The notes: generated by a model from the sequence alone, not told the origin. Positions 37,001-48,621 are shown, counted from the stretch's first letter. The stretch: 64,000 nt of DNA from Ridgeia piscesae (GCA_025642075.2 JAODUO010001095.1:124001-188000), one strand, 5' to 3'. Translations and numbers: made by a program.

Positions 37001-38965
37001 TGTATGCAAGTTACCTGTTTGATGTGTCTGTTATATGTTTCTGTTGTGTGCAAGTTACCTGTTTGATGTGTCTGTTATATGTTTCTGTTGTGTGCAAGTT
37101 ACCTGTTTGATGTGCCAGTCATATGTTTCTGTTGTATGCAAGTTATTTGTTTGATGTATCAGTCATGTTTCTGTTGTGTGCAAGTTACCTCTTTGATGTG
37201 CCAGTCATGTTTCTGTAGTGTGCAAGTTACCTGTTTGATGTGTCAGTCATATGTTTCTGTTGTGTGCAAGTTACCTCTTTGATGTGCCAGTCATGTGTTT
37301 CTGTTGTGTGCAAGTTACCTGTTTGATGTGTCTGTTATATGTTTCAGTTGTGTGCAAGTTACCTGTTTGATGTGTCTGTTATATGTTTCTGTTGTGTGCA
37401 AGTTACCTGTTTGATGTGCCAGTCATATGTTTCTGTTGTATGCAAGTTACTTGTTTGATGTATCAGTCATGTTTCTGTTGTGTGCAAGTTACCTGTTTGA
37501 TGTGTCTGTTATATTTTTTTTCAAGTTATGTTTGATGTCCCGTCAAAGTTTCTGTTGTTGCAAGTTATTTTTTTGATGTTCGTATGTTTCTGTTGTTGCA
37601 AGTTACCTGTTTGATTGCGTTATATGTTTCTGTTTGTAGTTACCTGTTTGATGTTCGTTTAAAGTTTCTGTTGTGTGCAAGTTACCTGTTTGATGTGCCG
37701 TATATGTTTCTGTTGTTGCAAGTTATTTTTTTGATGTTCGTATGTTTCTGTTGTGTGAAGTTACCTGTTTGATGTTCGTTTAAAGTTTCTGTTGTGTGCA
37801 GTTACCTGTTTGATTGCCGTATATGTTTCTGTTGTAGTTACCTGTTTGATGTATCAGTCATGTTTCTGTTGTGTGCAAGTTACCTGTTTGATGTGTCTGT
37901 TATATGTTTCTGTTGTGTGCATGTTACCTGTTTGATGTGCCAGTCATTGTTTCTGTTGTGTGAAGTTACCTGTTTGATGTTCGTATGTTTCGTTGTGTGC
38001 AAGTTACCTTTTTGATGTGTCGTATATGTTTCTGTTGTGTGCAAGTTACCTGTTTGAGTTCAGTCATGTTTCTGTTGTTGCAAGTTATGTTTGATTTCGT
38101 TTAAAGTTTCTGTTGTGTGCAAGTTACCTGTTTGTGTTCAGTCATGTTTCTGTTTTGCAAGTTATTTTGATGTCCCGTCATTTTTTCTGTTGTTGCAAGT
38201 TACCTGTTTGATGTGTCTGTTATATGTTTCTGTTGTGTGCAAGTTACCTGTTTGATGTGTCTGTTATATGTTTCTGTTGTGTGCAAGTTACCTGTTTGAT
38301 GTGTCAGTCATATGTTTCTGTTGTGTGCAAGTTACCTGTTCGATATGTCTGTCATGTGTTTCTGTTGTGTGCAAGTTACCTGTTTGATGTGTCAGTCATA
38401 TGTTTCTGTTGTGTGCAAGTTACCTGTTTGATATGTCTGTCATATGTTTCTGTTGTGTGCAAGTTACCTGTTTGATGTGTCTAGTCATATGTTTCTGTTG
38501 TGTGCAAGTTACCTGTTTGATGTGTCTGTCATGTGTTTCTGTTGTGTGCAAGTTACCTGTTTGATGTATCAGTCATGTTTCTGTTGTGTGCAAGTTACCT
38601 GTTTGATGTATTGGTCATGTTTCTGTTGTGTGCATGTTACCTGTTTGATACAAGTTACCTGTTTGATGTATTGGTCATGTGTTTTTGTTTTGTGCAAGTT
38701 ACCTGTTTGTTGTGTCTGTAATATGTTTCTGTTGTGTACAAGTTACCTGTTTGTTGTGTCTGTAATATGTTTCTGTTGTGTGCAAGTTACCTGTTTGTTG
38801 TGTCTGTAATATGTTTCTGTTGTGTACAAGTTACCTGTTTGATGTATTGGTCATGTGTTTTGTTTTGTGAAGTTACCTGTTTTGTTCTCCACATATTTCT
38901 GTCATTTGTTGAGTCTAATACATGTTTCTGCTGTGTGCAGGTTATTTGTTCGTTGAATTTGACAA
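31058..38965 (+). repeat. 42-44-bp minisatellite built from the last ELMOD 3' splice junction, about 175 copies
   Basis: Units contain TTTCTGTTGTGTGCAAGTTA, then CCTGTTTGATGTGTCAGTCA. The real boundary at 38940/38941 reads TTTCTGCTGTGTGCAG/GTTATTTGTTCG. Many internal copies are even closer to the exon (GTATGCAAGTTATTTGTTTG). Translated, units give SYLFDVS against the exon peptide CYLFVEF. Unit types alternate (TGTCTGTTATA, TGCCAGTCATA, TATCAGTCA, CTCTTTGATG) in larger patterns that repeat at 950 bp. The array fills nearly the whole 7.9-kb intron. A short non-repeat gap lies at about 31200-31375, and a badly decayed zone at 37510-38200. Confidence 0.96.
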
Positions 38966-39095
38966 GTTCTGGTTTGATGAGCGGCCACGTGATATCATGG
39001 AATTCAACCGAGTTAAGACAAAGTTCCAGAAGCAAGTGATTCACAAACTCAAGAACAAATCAACAATTCTAATCAATGAGTTGATCCCTTGTTGA
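38941..39095 (+). CDS. ELMOD2: ELMOD1/2-like protein, terminal exon f
   Basis: The acceptor is CTGCTGTGTGCAG. After the Cys completed from exon e, the peptide is YLFVEFDKFWFDERPRDIME, then FNRVKTKFQKQVIHKL, ending NELIPC and stop TGA at 39093-39095. This matches the C-terminus of ELMOD1/2 (YLMHEFHKFWIEEDPMDIMEFNRVREKF). The six exons together give about 249 residues, against 293 in human ELMOD2, so only the N-terminus is missing. The first ~14 bases resemble every unit of the preceding 7.9-kb array. Confidence 0.95.
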
Positions 39096-39732
39096 CAAAC
39101 GTCTTGTGACATCCTGATCCACATACTCATATCTGAATCATACTTGTGGTTGGTGATGTATTATTAACAGACTGATATATCAACAACGATGACAGTGACG
39201 TTCATCACTGTGTGGAATGAGATTGATGTGACATCTTGCAGGTGAGAGTCCTGACTGTCACACTGGTCAGGAACATGGTAGCATCTGCCAGGGCTGTCAT
39301 CCCATTTATGGACAGGTTTGGTATTTGATATTTATATCGTTCAGGGACGTGGTGTGGCATCTCACTAGTATAAGACAAGGTATGACCATTTTTGAACTAA
39401 ATGAACCATCAGACAGATGTGTACAACATGAAGAAGCAGACAACAGGTGCACAGTGACGTCAGACTGGTGTTGTCACTGATGTGGTATATTCAATAGAGT
39501 GTCGTGTCAATATAGGGTAAAGCAGGACAAAACATGCAAGCCCTCCAAGTGCTGGTTGCAGTGCTGTTTGTATTTTCTGTCACCTATATACATAACCACT
39601 TCTTTTTTTAGCAACATTGATTATAAAATCGCACATATTCTGGCTGAGGATATGACATTTCTCTGGACACAATAATTCAAGTAATTTATTAAAACCACAA
39701 CTGTCTCCTGGGAAATGTTACCATTTTGTGGA
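39096..39732 (+). other. Probable ELMOD 3' UTR
   Basis: Sequence after the stop codon. No coding block was seen. The nearest clear AATAAA downstream is near 40546, but where the transcript ends cannot be read from the DNA. Confidence 0.4.
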
Positions 39733-39773
39733 ATACCTGTGTGGCTCTCTAGAAAAGAGAGCCACACAGGTAT
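39733..39773. repeat. Perfect 18-bp hairpin, 5-nt loop
   Basis: ATACCTGTGTGGCTCTCT, loop AGAAA, then the exact reverse complement AGAGAGCCACACAGGTAT. It lies about 640 bp after the ELMOD stop and is followed by GGTAAAAAAAG. It could form in RNA if the 3' UTR reaches this far. It could equally be a palindromic scar of a small mobile element. Confidence 0.9.
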
Positions 39774-39910
39774 GGTAAAAAAAGATATTTCTGATTTTTC
39801 CTGTTCGCCCACCTGTATCCTCAGCATGTTGAGGCTAGGCGGTAACCCGGAAGAAGAAATGATGTCAATCAAAGTAACTGTTGGTACACAAAAGGAGACC
39901 ATTGCTATGT

Positions 39911-39956
<46 letters not shown>

Positions 39957-41294
39957 TAATTATGTGTCTTGTCTGCAACATCACAGTGGTAAAAATGTTA
40001 TGTCTGAAGTTACATAACATCTGGTTTTGATTAATATATTGGAAGTGCAGATTTTGCACAGGTGCTTATCATCTAAATGATTATTTGCATAATTTCATGT
40101 GGAGTCTTGGTTTTTTACCTTGTGTAATAGTCAATGTGTTGCCCATTTAAGCAAATTGAAAATGTTTTTCAATTAAACTATCAGTAGTTTACATATGAGG
40201 TTACACTGTGGAATATGACCAGTACATTATCTATGGTAAGGATGGATTGTGAGTTGTTAACCTGGTACATGTAAATGGAACAGTTTGGAATGGGACTTGC
40301 ACTGGTCTGTACTAGTAGTTGGTGTTACCAGGTAGTCAAATTGTGTTTGCCATTTTCCTTCATTTCTCTGATTACCTTCGAGATCTCAATTCATCTGGCA
40401 GCAGCTGATTACATATTTATTGCTTTCACCTGTTACGCATGCTTGTACAGTGGTGTAAGTGGTTTATTTAACAATAACATTCATAAAACACAGCTTCTTA
40501 ATTCAAGTAAGATTGTGTAGGGGCTATTTATTATAGAAACAGGAAAATAAATGTTACAGTTATGCGTTGCCAATCAAAGGTTTATATTGTGGAGTTTGCA
40601 TGATGTAAGGTAATCTTGCATAATATGGACTTGGTAATGTGCTGCTTTTTATATTTGTAGTAGTTAAAGGGAGGGGGCCTGCTCCTCTGCCCAGAATTTG
40701 CAGAGCAGTAATATTTGGAAGAGGAAGTCTGCTGAATAGAATGTGGGAAAGTTAAACATCAAAGGGTATTGCGTTTAACTTGCCTTGGCATTATTGCCAA
40801 TCAATTTAGATTTGAAACTGGATGTTTTGTTCAGACTTTAATAAAGTAACTAAACACAATTTGGCAGGCAGTAAACCTTCAACATGTATGCTGTAGTGAT
40901 ATGAATATAATATTAAATGGAAACAATAAAGCATAGGAGCTGGCACCCCCATTTTAAGAATGTTGAAACAGAACTACAACCTATAAGTGCTGCTACCTTG
41001 TGTTGTGTTTTATCCTCTAAATGGTAGCACATGTATTTTTGTCCAAGTTACCTCGTGTATCTTTGGAATATTGTTTTACTGGGAATAATAATACTTATTT
41101 AGCACCTTATCAATTGAAAATTGCTCTCGGGTGCTTTACATCTGATCTTCAATAGCTTCTGAGAGCTAAACAAGGTTGAAGATGCCAGAACTCCTTTGAC
41201 TTAAAAACTAGTAAAACAAATTTGTTCATAGAAAGCTTAAATATTTCTATCAGTGATATTTAAAAAATGCCTGTTTAACCAGGAAAACGTTTGT
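39774..41294. other. No gene seen; TA tract at 39907-39951
   Basis: A TA-rich microsatellite is followed by AT-rich unique sequence. AATAAA motifs occur near 40546, 40843 and 40926. The open frame at 40275-40520 has no recognisable domain. Confidence 0.4.
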
Positions 41295-41400
41295 TTAAAA
41301 ACGAGTCAAGTCATTGTGTATTGATGTTGCTCTGCTGAGCATATGAGGCAAATTATTCCATAGAACGACTGAGCAGACCATCAAACTGATCACCATGGGT
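41295..41400 (-). mobile_element. LINE ORF2 C-terminal relic
   Basis: The - strand frame reads VCSVVLWNNLPHMLSRATSI, then HNDLTRF, the usual closing pattern of CR1/L2/Jockey-type ORF2 (FSxxAPxLWNxLPxxIRxxxSxxxFK). The 41-bp array begins right at its upstream side and shares its reading frame for the first copies. Confidence 0.6.
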
Positions 41401-42492
41401 GAGTTTATGAATCTGTAGCGGGTTGTATTGATCACTGTGGGTGAGTTTATGAATCTGTAGCGTGTTGTATTGATCACTGTGGGTGAGTTATGAATCTGTA
41501 GTGTGTTGTGTTGATCACCGTGGGTGAGTTATGAATCTGAAGTGTGTGTGTTGATTACTGTGGGTGAGTTATGCATCTGTAGTGTGTTGTGTTGATCACT
41601 GTGGGTGAGTTATGAATCTGTAGTGTGTTGTGTTGATTACTGTGGGTGAGTTTATGAATCTGTAGTGTGTTGTGTTGATCACTGTGGGTGAGTTATGAAT
41701 CTGTAGTGTGTTGTGTTGATCACTGTGGGTGAGTTATGAATCTGTAGTGTGTTGTATTGATCACCGTGGGTGAGTTATGAATCTGAAGTGTGTTGTGTTG
41801 ATTACTGTGGGTGAGTTATGAATCTGTAGTGTGTTGTGTTGATTACTGTGGGTGAGTTATGAATCTGTAGTGTGTTGTGTTGATTACTGTGGGTGAGTTA
41901 TGAATCTGTAGTGTGTTGTGTTGATTACTGTGGGTGAGTTATGAATCTGTAGTGTGTTGTGTTGATTACTGTGGGTGAGTTATGAATCTGTAGTGTGTTG
42001 TGTTGATTACTGTGGGTGAGTTATGAATCTGTAGTGTGTTGTGTTGATCACCATGGGTGAGTTATGAATCTGTAGTGTGTTGTGTTGATCACCGTGGGTG
42101 AGTTGTGAATCTGTAGTGTGTTGTGTTGATTACTGTGGGTGAGTTATGAATCTGTAGTGTGTTGTGTTGATCACTGTGGGTGAGTTATGAATCTGTAGTG
42201 TGTTGTGTTGATCACCGTGGGTGAGTTATGAATCTGTAGTGTGTTGTGTTGATCACCATGGGTGAGTTATGAATCTGTAGTGTTGTGTTGATCACCATGG
42301 GTGAGTTATGAATCTGTAGTGTGTTGTGTTGATTACTGTGGGTGAGTTATGAATCTGTAGCGTGTTGTGTTGATCACTGTGGGTGAGTTATGAATCTGTA
42401 GTGTGTTGTGTTGATCACCATGGGTGAATTATGAATCTGTAGTGTGGTGTTGATTACTGTGGGTGAGTTATGAATCTGTAGCGTGTTGCAGT
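41398..42492. repeat. 41-bp minisatellite, about 26 copies
   Basis: Units read GTGGGTGAGTTATGAATCTG, then TAGTGTGTTGTGTTGATCACT, with ATTACTG and ACCATG variants. The first three copies have GAGTTTATG and TTGTATTG forms. Each unit includes GGGTGAGT, a strong donor-like motif on the + strand. The array abuts the LINE relic at 41295-41400. Confidence 0.95.
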
Positions 42493-43140
42493 GATGTTGC
42501 TTTAAATAGCCTTCCAATATTCATCACTGTAATTCTGTAAATAGTTCGTTCTTGACAAAATGTAAATACAACTATACCCAAGTAGTTCTACTTCTGCCAC
42601 TTTTTGTAAATAGTGTTGCATTGTAGATTTGGCTGGCTGGATAACTGTAGTGGGTTTTTAATTGCAATTGTCTAACATATTGTACATAGTGTTGCATTTT
42701 AGATGCGTTTGGCTGGACAATTGTAATGTTTTATAACAATAGCTGTCAAGAAAGAATGTTAGATGCTCAACAAAGGATGAAGCATTGGTAGTTACATTGT
42801 CGGAAAACATTTCTCATCCACATCATGGTGAAGCTATAATAGTTACATAATTAGCAATACCTTGCTGTGCATCAAGTTGTGTTTGTACCACGTTTGATGT
42901 ACAATTGGTTGCACACAACAGTGTATGATCATCATTTACACAAAATGACAAATATACAACTTTCAGCAAGTAATCTGTTTGAATGAATGTTTTGCTTCTA
43001 AGAAGCAGCCACATAAGTGAAATAGTATTACATGTGCATGTGTAAATATCATGAATAAATGATTATAGCTAATGGTGGTGAAAGTTGTTTTATTTACACC
43101 AATTTTAGCCAATTTTTAAAGTCATCCATTTTGCATTTTC
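42493..43140. other. No gene seen
   Basis: Unique AT-rich spacer between two arrays. It contains a partial duplication (TAAATAGTGTTGCATTGTAG and TACATAGTGTTGCATTTTAG near 42607 and 42685). Confidence 0.4.
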
Positions 43141-45657
43141 TTCCTCCTCACGTACTGGGACTATTGGGGCATGGAACGGGGCATTCTCTTCCCCCTCACG
43201 TACTGGGACTGTTGGGGCATGAAACGGGGCATTCTCTGCCCCCTCACGTACTGGGACTGTTGGGGCATGAAACGGGGCATTCTCTTCCCCCTCACGTATG
43301 GTGTTGGGGCATGGAACGGGGCATTCTCTTCCCCCTCACGTACTGGGACTGTTGGGGCATGGAACGGGGCATTCTCTTCCCCCTCACGTACTGGCACTGT
43401 TGGGGCATGAAACGGGGCATTCTCTTCCCCCTCACGTACTGGCACTGTTGGGGCATGGAACGGGGCATTCTCTTCCCCCTCACGTACTGGACTTTGGGGC
43501 ATGGAACGGGGCATTCTCTTCCCCCTCACGTACTGGACTGTTGGGGCATGAAACGGGGCATTCTCTTCCCCCTCACGTACTGGCACTGTTGGGGCATGGA
43601 ACGGGGCATTCTCTTCCCCCTCACGTACTGGCACTGTTGGGGCATGGAACGGGGCATTCTCTTCCCCCTCACGTACTGGCACTGTTGGGGCATGGAACGG
43701 GGCATTCTCTTCCCCCTCACGTACTGGCACTGTTGGGGCATGGAACGGGGCATTCTCTTCCCCCTCACGTACTGGCACTGTTGGGGCATGGAACGGGGCA
43801 TTCTCTTCCCCCTCACGTACTGGCACTGTTGGGGCATGGAACGGGGCATTCTCTTCCCCCTCACGTACTGGCACTGTTGGGGCATGGAACGGGGCATTCT
43901 CTTCCCCCTCACGTACTGGCACTGTTGGGGCATGGAACGGGGCATTCTCTTCCCCCTCACGTACTGGCACTGTTGGGGCATGGAACGGGGCATTCTCTTC
44001 CCCCTCACGTACTGGCACTGTTGGGGCATGGAACGGGGCATTCTCTTCCCCCTCACGTACTGGCACTGTTGGGGCATGGAACGGGGCATTCTCTTCCCCC
44101 TCACGTACTGGCACTGTTGGGGCATGGAACGGGGCATTCTCTTCCCCCTCACGTACTGGCACTGTTGGGGCATGGAACGGGGCATTCTCTTCCCCCTCAC
44201 GTACTGGCACTGTTGGGGCATGGAACGGGGCATTCTCTTCCCCCTCACGTACTGGCACTGTTGGGGCATGGAACGGGGCATTCTCTTCCCCCTCACGTAC
44301 TGGCACTGTTGGGGCATGGAACGGGGCATTCTCTTCCCCCTCACGTACTGGCACTGTTGGGGCATGGAACGGGGCATTCTCTTCCCCCTCACGTACTGGC
44401 ACTGTTGGGGCATGGAACGGGGCATTCTCTTCCCCCTCACGTACTGGCACTGTTGGGGCATGGAACGGGGCATTCTCTTCCCCCTCACGTACTGGCACTG
44501 TTGGGGCATGGAACGGGGCATTCTCTTCCCCCTCACGTACTGGCACTGTTGGGGCATGGAACGGGGCATTCTCTTCCCCCTCACGTACTGGCACTGTTGG
44601 GGCATGGAACGGGGCATTCTCTTCCCCCTCACGTACTGGCACTGTTGGGGCATGGAACGGGGCATTCTCTTCCCCCTCACGTACTGGCACTGTTGGGGCA
44701 TGGAACGGGGCATTCTCTTCCCCCTCACGTACTGGCACTGTTGGGGCATGGAACGGGGCATTCTCTTCCCCCTCACGTACTGGCACTGTTGGGGCATGGA
44801 ACGGGGCATTCTCTTCCCCCTCACGTACTGGCACTGTTGGGGCATGGAACGGGGCATTCTCTTCCCCCTCACGTACTGGCACTGTTGGGGCATGGAACGG
44901 GGCATTCTCTTCCCCCTCACGTACTGGCACTGTTGGGGCATGGAACGGGGCATTCTCTTCCCCCTCACGTACTGGCACTGTTGGGGCATGGAACGGGGCA
45001 TTCTCTTCCCCCTCACGTACTGGCACTGTTGGGGCATGGAACGGGGCATTCTCTTCCCCCTCACGTACTGGCACTGTTGGGGCATGGAACGGGGCATTCT
45101 CTTCCCCCTCACGTACTGGCACTGTTGGGGCATGGAACGGGGCATTCTCTTCCCCCTCACGTACTGGCACTGTTGGGGCATGGAACGGGGCATTCTCTTC
45201 CCCCTCACGTACTGGCACTGTTGGGGCATGAACGGGGCATTCTCTTCCCCCTCACGTACTGGCACTGTTGGGGCATGGAACGGGGCATTCTCTTCCCCCT
45301 CACGTACTGGCACTGTTGGGGCATGGAACGGGGCATTCTCTTCTTCCCTCCTCACGTACTGGACTGTTGGGGCATGGAACGGGGCATTCTCTTCCCCCTC
45401 ACGTACTGGCACTGTTGGGGCATGGAACGGGGCATTCTCTTCCCCCTCACGTACTGGCACTGTTGGGGCATGGAACGAGGCATTCTCTTCCCCCTCACAT
45501 ACTGGGACTGTTGGGGCTTGAAACGAGGCATTCTCTTCCCCCTCACGTACTGGGACTGTTGGGGCATGAAACGAGGCATTCTCTTCCCCCTCACGTACTG
45601 GGACTGTTGGGGCATGGAACGAGGCATTCTCTTCCTCCTCACATACTGGGAAAGTTG
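43141..45657. repeat. 48-bp minisatellite, about 52 copies, homogeneous core
   Basis: The unit contains ACTGTTGGGGCATGGAACGG, then GGCATTCTCTTCCCCCTCAC and GTACTGGC. About 35 central copies (about 43560-45230) look identical by eye. Flanking copies carry GGGAC for GGCAC, ATGAAAC, AACGAGG, CACATAC, and single-base or short deletions. The period of 48 keeps frames open on both strands over 700-800 codons. Four overlapping long ORFs result and none is supported as a gene. Confidence 0.97.
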
Positions 45658-48061
45658 ATACATGAAACAAGGCTTGGCAAAAGCATTTGTTTATATACAA
45701 TTACAAAGATTCATTTCTTTACTTTCTCACTGAATATTTGTGGACTGCTTCTTGCCATCAAACATACCGACTTCACAAAAAGTAAGCACCAAACCGGTTT
45801 AATTATTTAGCAGCTGTAATTCTTACTGTTTATCATCCAAAGCAGTGATAATTTGCAATATTAATAATGTGATAGCTTGAGATTTTTCAAAATGATCACA
45901 CTTCATGATAATCCATTCCATAATAAATTAATACTCACCTTGTGTGTATAGCCTTGTAAAACAAACTACAAGATAACTTCGTATGAAGACCTAACAACAA
46001 CAATGACAACAGTGTCATGTACTGTGTTGACTCGGATTTCAGCGGGATAATTTGGCTGTAGATGCCTACCATGAACAGAGACCACGGCTACCACCTGCCT
46101 ACCATCTACAAGCAAATTATCCAGCCAAAATGTGACACTATTATGATATGCTCCAAAGTAAATTAATTTCTTACAACATAACAATATATTCCGTATGTAA
46201 TCCTTTTAGTTACTCCTATTAAGTTCAATTTCAGCTATTGATGAATTATTTTAGTTATTCATTCATTATACCACACATTTATTATATATGCATTCGAAAG
46301 TGACGCAAACATACTGTGTACTAGAGAACATCTGTGCAATGTATCATCAAACTAAGATGTTACTACATGGGTAATGTACAGGCATTGATACAACTAATCT
46401 TTGTATGCAAGTACAATATAATTTTAAAAAAACCCACAAGTTAGCTATGGTAAGCCATATACAGCTGTACCATGTTTTATGTGCTAACAATAAAACATTT
46501 GCAGCATTGGAGATGTATTCAAATTGAAAACCCAATACTGTAGATTATATTGACTGATAATTGTAGCACTAATATCTTCCCCCATCTTCATGCAATCTTC
46601 ATGCATTCGTCACTTGGAAATAAACTTCATTCACTCGTAGCCTACAGGCAGCATAGGTCGACTGCTCCATTAGGAGAGATGGTATATAGAACCTCCAAAA
46701 AGTCTCCCAATTGCCAAAATTGTTTGCAAATTATTATTGGTATAATTATATGTCTGGTCATACTACATATACAAAGGTTATGCAGACCAACTTTGGTCTG
46801 CTTAAAAAACAGCGGTCTGCCCAAGGCATACTGTATTTGGTCGACGTATGCTGCAGTTAGGAATATATGTACATAACAAATGCTTGTAGAACTGTCTCCT
46901 CCAAGTTTAGCACAGCAGGTTCATTTGTTTAAATCTCAAGTGTAAATACGTAATATGCAGTTGTTTAATTAAAAGTGTATACTTTGATCAATTATCATCA
47001 AAAGAATTGATTATGATAGTTAGGTCAGTAAACTTGTGAAACTGCTAGTTTTGTTTTGCAGTTTAGAAATGATGCAAACTTAATTGATTTTTTACCAGAC
47101 CCGGTCAAAATAATGTATCAATTTATCCAATTTCATAAAAGTAAAACCACTTGCATAACCAAGCTATTACACCACAGTGGATACTAGATAAGCAAACAAA
47201 ATTCTAAATGAAACTAAAAATTCTTCAGGTGGAACATTTAAGTTGATAGTTCTCCCCAACCTCTCATGTAAATCTGTTGTGTACAGCGAGTGACTCAATA
47301 ATTTCTTTTTATTTACAAAATAAAAATGATGTCATTATTGTACAGATGTACAAAATAAATATACATGAAGATATAAAATATACAATTATATTAAACTTAA
47401 ACCTGTCAGTACACTTTGGTTACAGAGGAGTGCTCATGCTAAACTTGCAGTGGAACCAATTAGAAAAACAATGTAGTGATTTAAAGCATCATCAGTAGCA
47501 GTGGCCTGATACATGACACTTGCAATGATATTTATATAGCATGTTATTCTAAAGATGTGTGTTATATATGTGATTTAATTCTGAAATCTGAAGAAACAAC
47601 CATGGTGTTGTTTATTAACATATTAAAATATGTTTCACATACCCTGGGGGTAACTTGCAGTATTGTAATCACTTTGTGATAGTAATATACCGGTAATTAT
47701 AAATAACTGGGGTACTTAATTAGTAATTTGTTGGCAATCCAAACACCTAGAAAGTATCTTATAAATAGTGTAGTGCCACCAGGACTTTTCTATCTAAATT
47801 TGTGAAGGTTGTTGGCGCAATTATATTAGTTTTACACTGTTGCTATTTTTAGTACATCAATGATATTAAACAATATATATGTAATATTGATGTTTCAACC
47901 AATCCAATGTTATACCGTCACTAGTCCAACATGAATATGCTAAGTGATGTATTAATAACGAACAATTTATAATAATTATTAATAATGATCTTCAATTTGT
48001 ACGAGATTAGTAGCTCTAGCTAAAGATTTGCATGATTATACAGGTCATGCAGTGCATGTTA
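45658..48061. other. No gene seen
   Basis: AT-rich intergenic sequence between the convergent genes. An imperfect inverted repeat lies at about 46049-46124 (GATAATTTGGCTGTAGATG against CATCTACAAGCAAATTATC). TTTATT at 47611-47616 is a possible - strand poly(A) signal for FBXO8. Nothing coding was recognised. Confidence 0.4.
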
Positions 48062-48236
48062 CGTTGACAAATATGATAAACAATGTCATCAGGTGTTTGA
48101 CAAAGTGACGGCTGTCTATTATAATGCTTTCGGTACATGACCAACAAGATAAACATTGTTGCCCAGGTGTTTGACAGTCAGTGGGTGCTAATGTCATGCC
48201 TTTGGCGCAACATGACCAATAAGATAAACATTATCA
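48062..48236 (-). repeat. 75-bp repeat of the FBXO8 3' end, about 2.5 copies
   Basis: The motif CATGACCAATAAGATAAACA (48211) recurs as CATGACCAACAAGATAAACA (48136) and, decayed, as GACAAATATGATAAACAATG (about 48066). On the - strand the first copy encodes NVYLIGHV before the real stop. The second copy still reads NVYLVGHVPKAL before stops. Each is followed by a GTCAAACACCTG stretch. The last codons, stop and start of the 3' UTR were thus tandemly duplicated. Confidence 0.85.
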
Positions 48237-48387
48237 TAGAGATGCCCAATAAAGTCAGTGCTGGTGCCTGCAGTGGCTTGGCGTGTGTTGCGGATGAACT
48301 CGCGTTTTGACATCTTATTCTTGATATGTGGACTGGTCAAGTCAACAGACAACATGATGAGTGAGTAGCACAGGATGTAGACCGTCT
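48194..48387 (-). CDS. FBXO8: FBXO8, terminal exon (C-terminal Sec7 part)
   Basis: On the - strand the acceptor is GGTGTTGTTTCAG. The first two bases complete a Glu codon with exon 48806-48622. The peptide TVYILCYSLIMLSVDLTSPH, then IKNKMSKREFIRNTRQA and DFIGHLYDNVYLIGHV, is nearly identical to the C-terminus of vertebrate FBXO8 (LCYSLILLSIDLTSPHVKNKMSKREFIRNTRRA; DFVGHLYDNIYLIGHVA). It ends APKA and stop TGA. FBXO8 pairs an F-box with a Sec7-like domain; it is reported to direct ubiquitination of Arf6 rather than to act as a classical exchange factor. The 3' end is tandemly repeated downstream. Confidence 0.96.
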
Positions 48388-48621
48388 CTGAAACAACACC
48401 ACCAATGTCAAACATTACTGCGAGAAGAATGGGTGGGAGTGAAAAAAGAAAAGACGAGTGAAGAATGGAGGCACTGAGGGAGGAGGCTGGTAACTGTTCC
48501 AAGAGGAAGACTATATGATCATTTCATGAACACTGACATGACTGTTTGTTTGATATATGACAATTAATCACTTAACAAAATTGTTAACAAACTAACACAT
48601 CTGCTTAAGCTATGGCCTTAC
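48388..48621 (-). other. FBXO8 intron (234 bp)
   Basis: Short intron with donor GTAAGG and acceptor TTTCAG on the - strand. Nothing else seen. Confidence 0.8.

Noticed and set aside
31391..38809. Many 60-137-aa ORFs with FLLCASYLFDVSV peptides
   Set aside because: Products of the 42-44-bp array. The YLF similarity to the last ELMOD exon reflects the origin of the unit from the splice junction and not extra coding exons.
43059..45700. ORFs of 820, 786, 724 and 685 aa on both strands
   Set aside because: The 48-bp period keeps frames open on both strands at once. Four mutually overlapping genes are implausible, and copies differ by out-of-frame deletions at the edges.
45966..46184. 72-aa - strand ORF
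   Set aside because: It is overlapped by an imperfect inverted repeat and shows no recognisable family. More likely a decayed small element.
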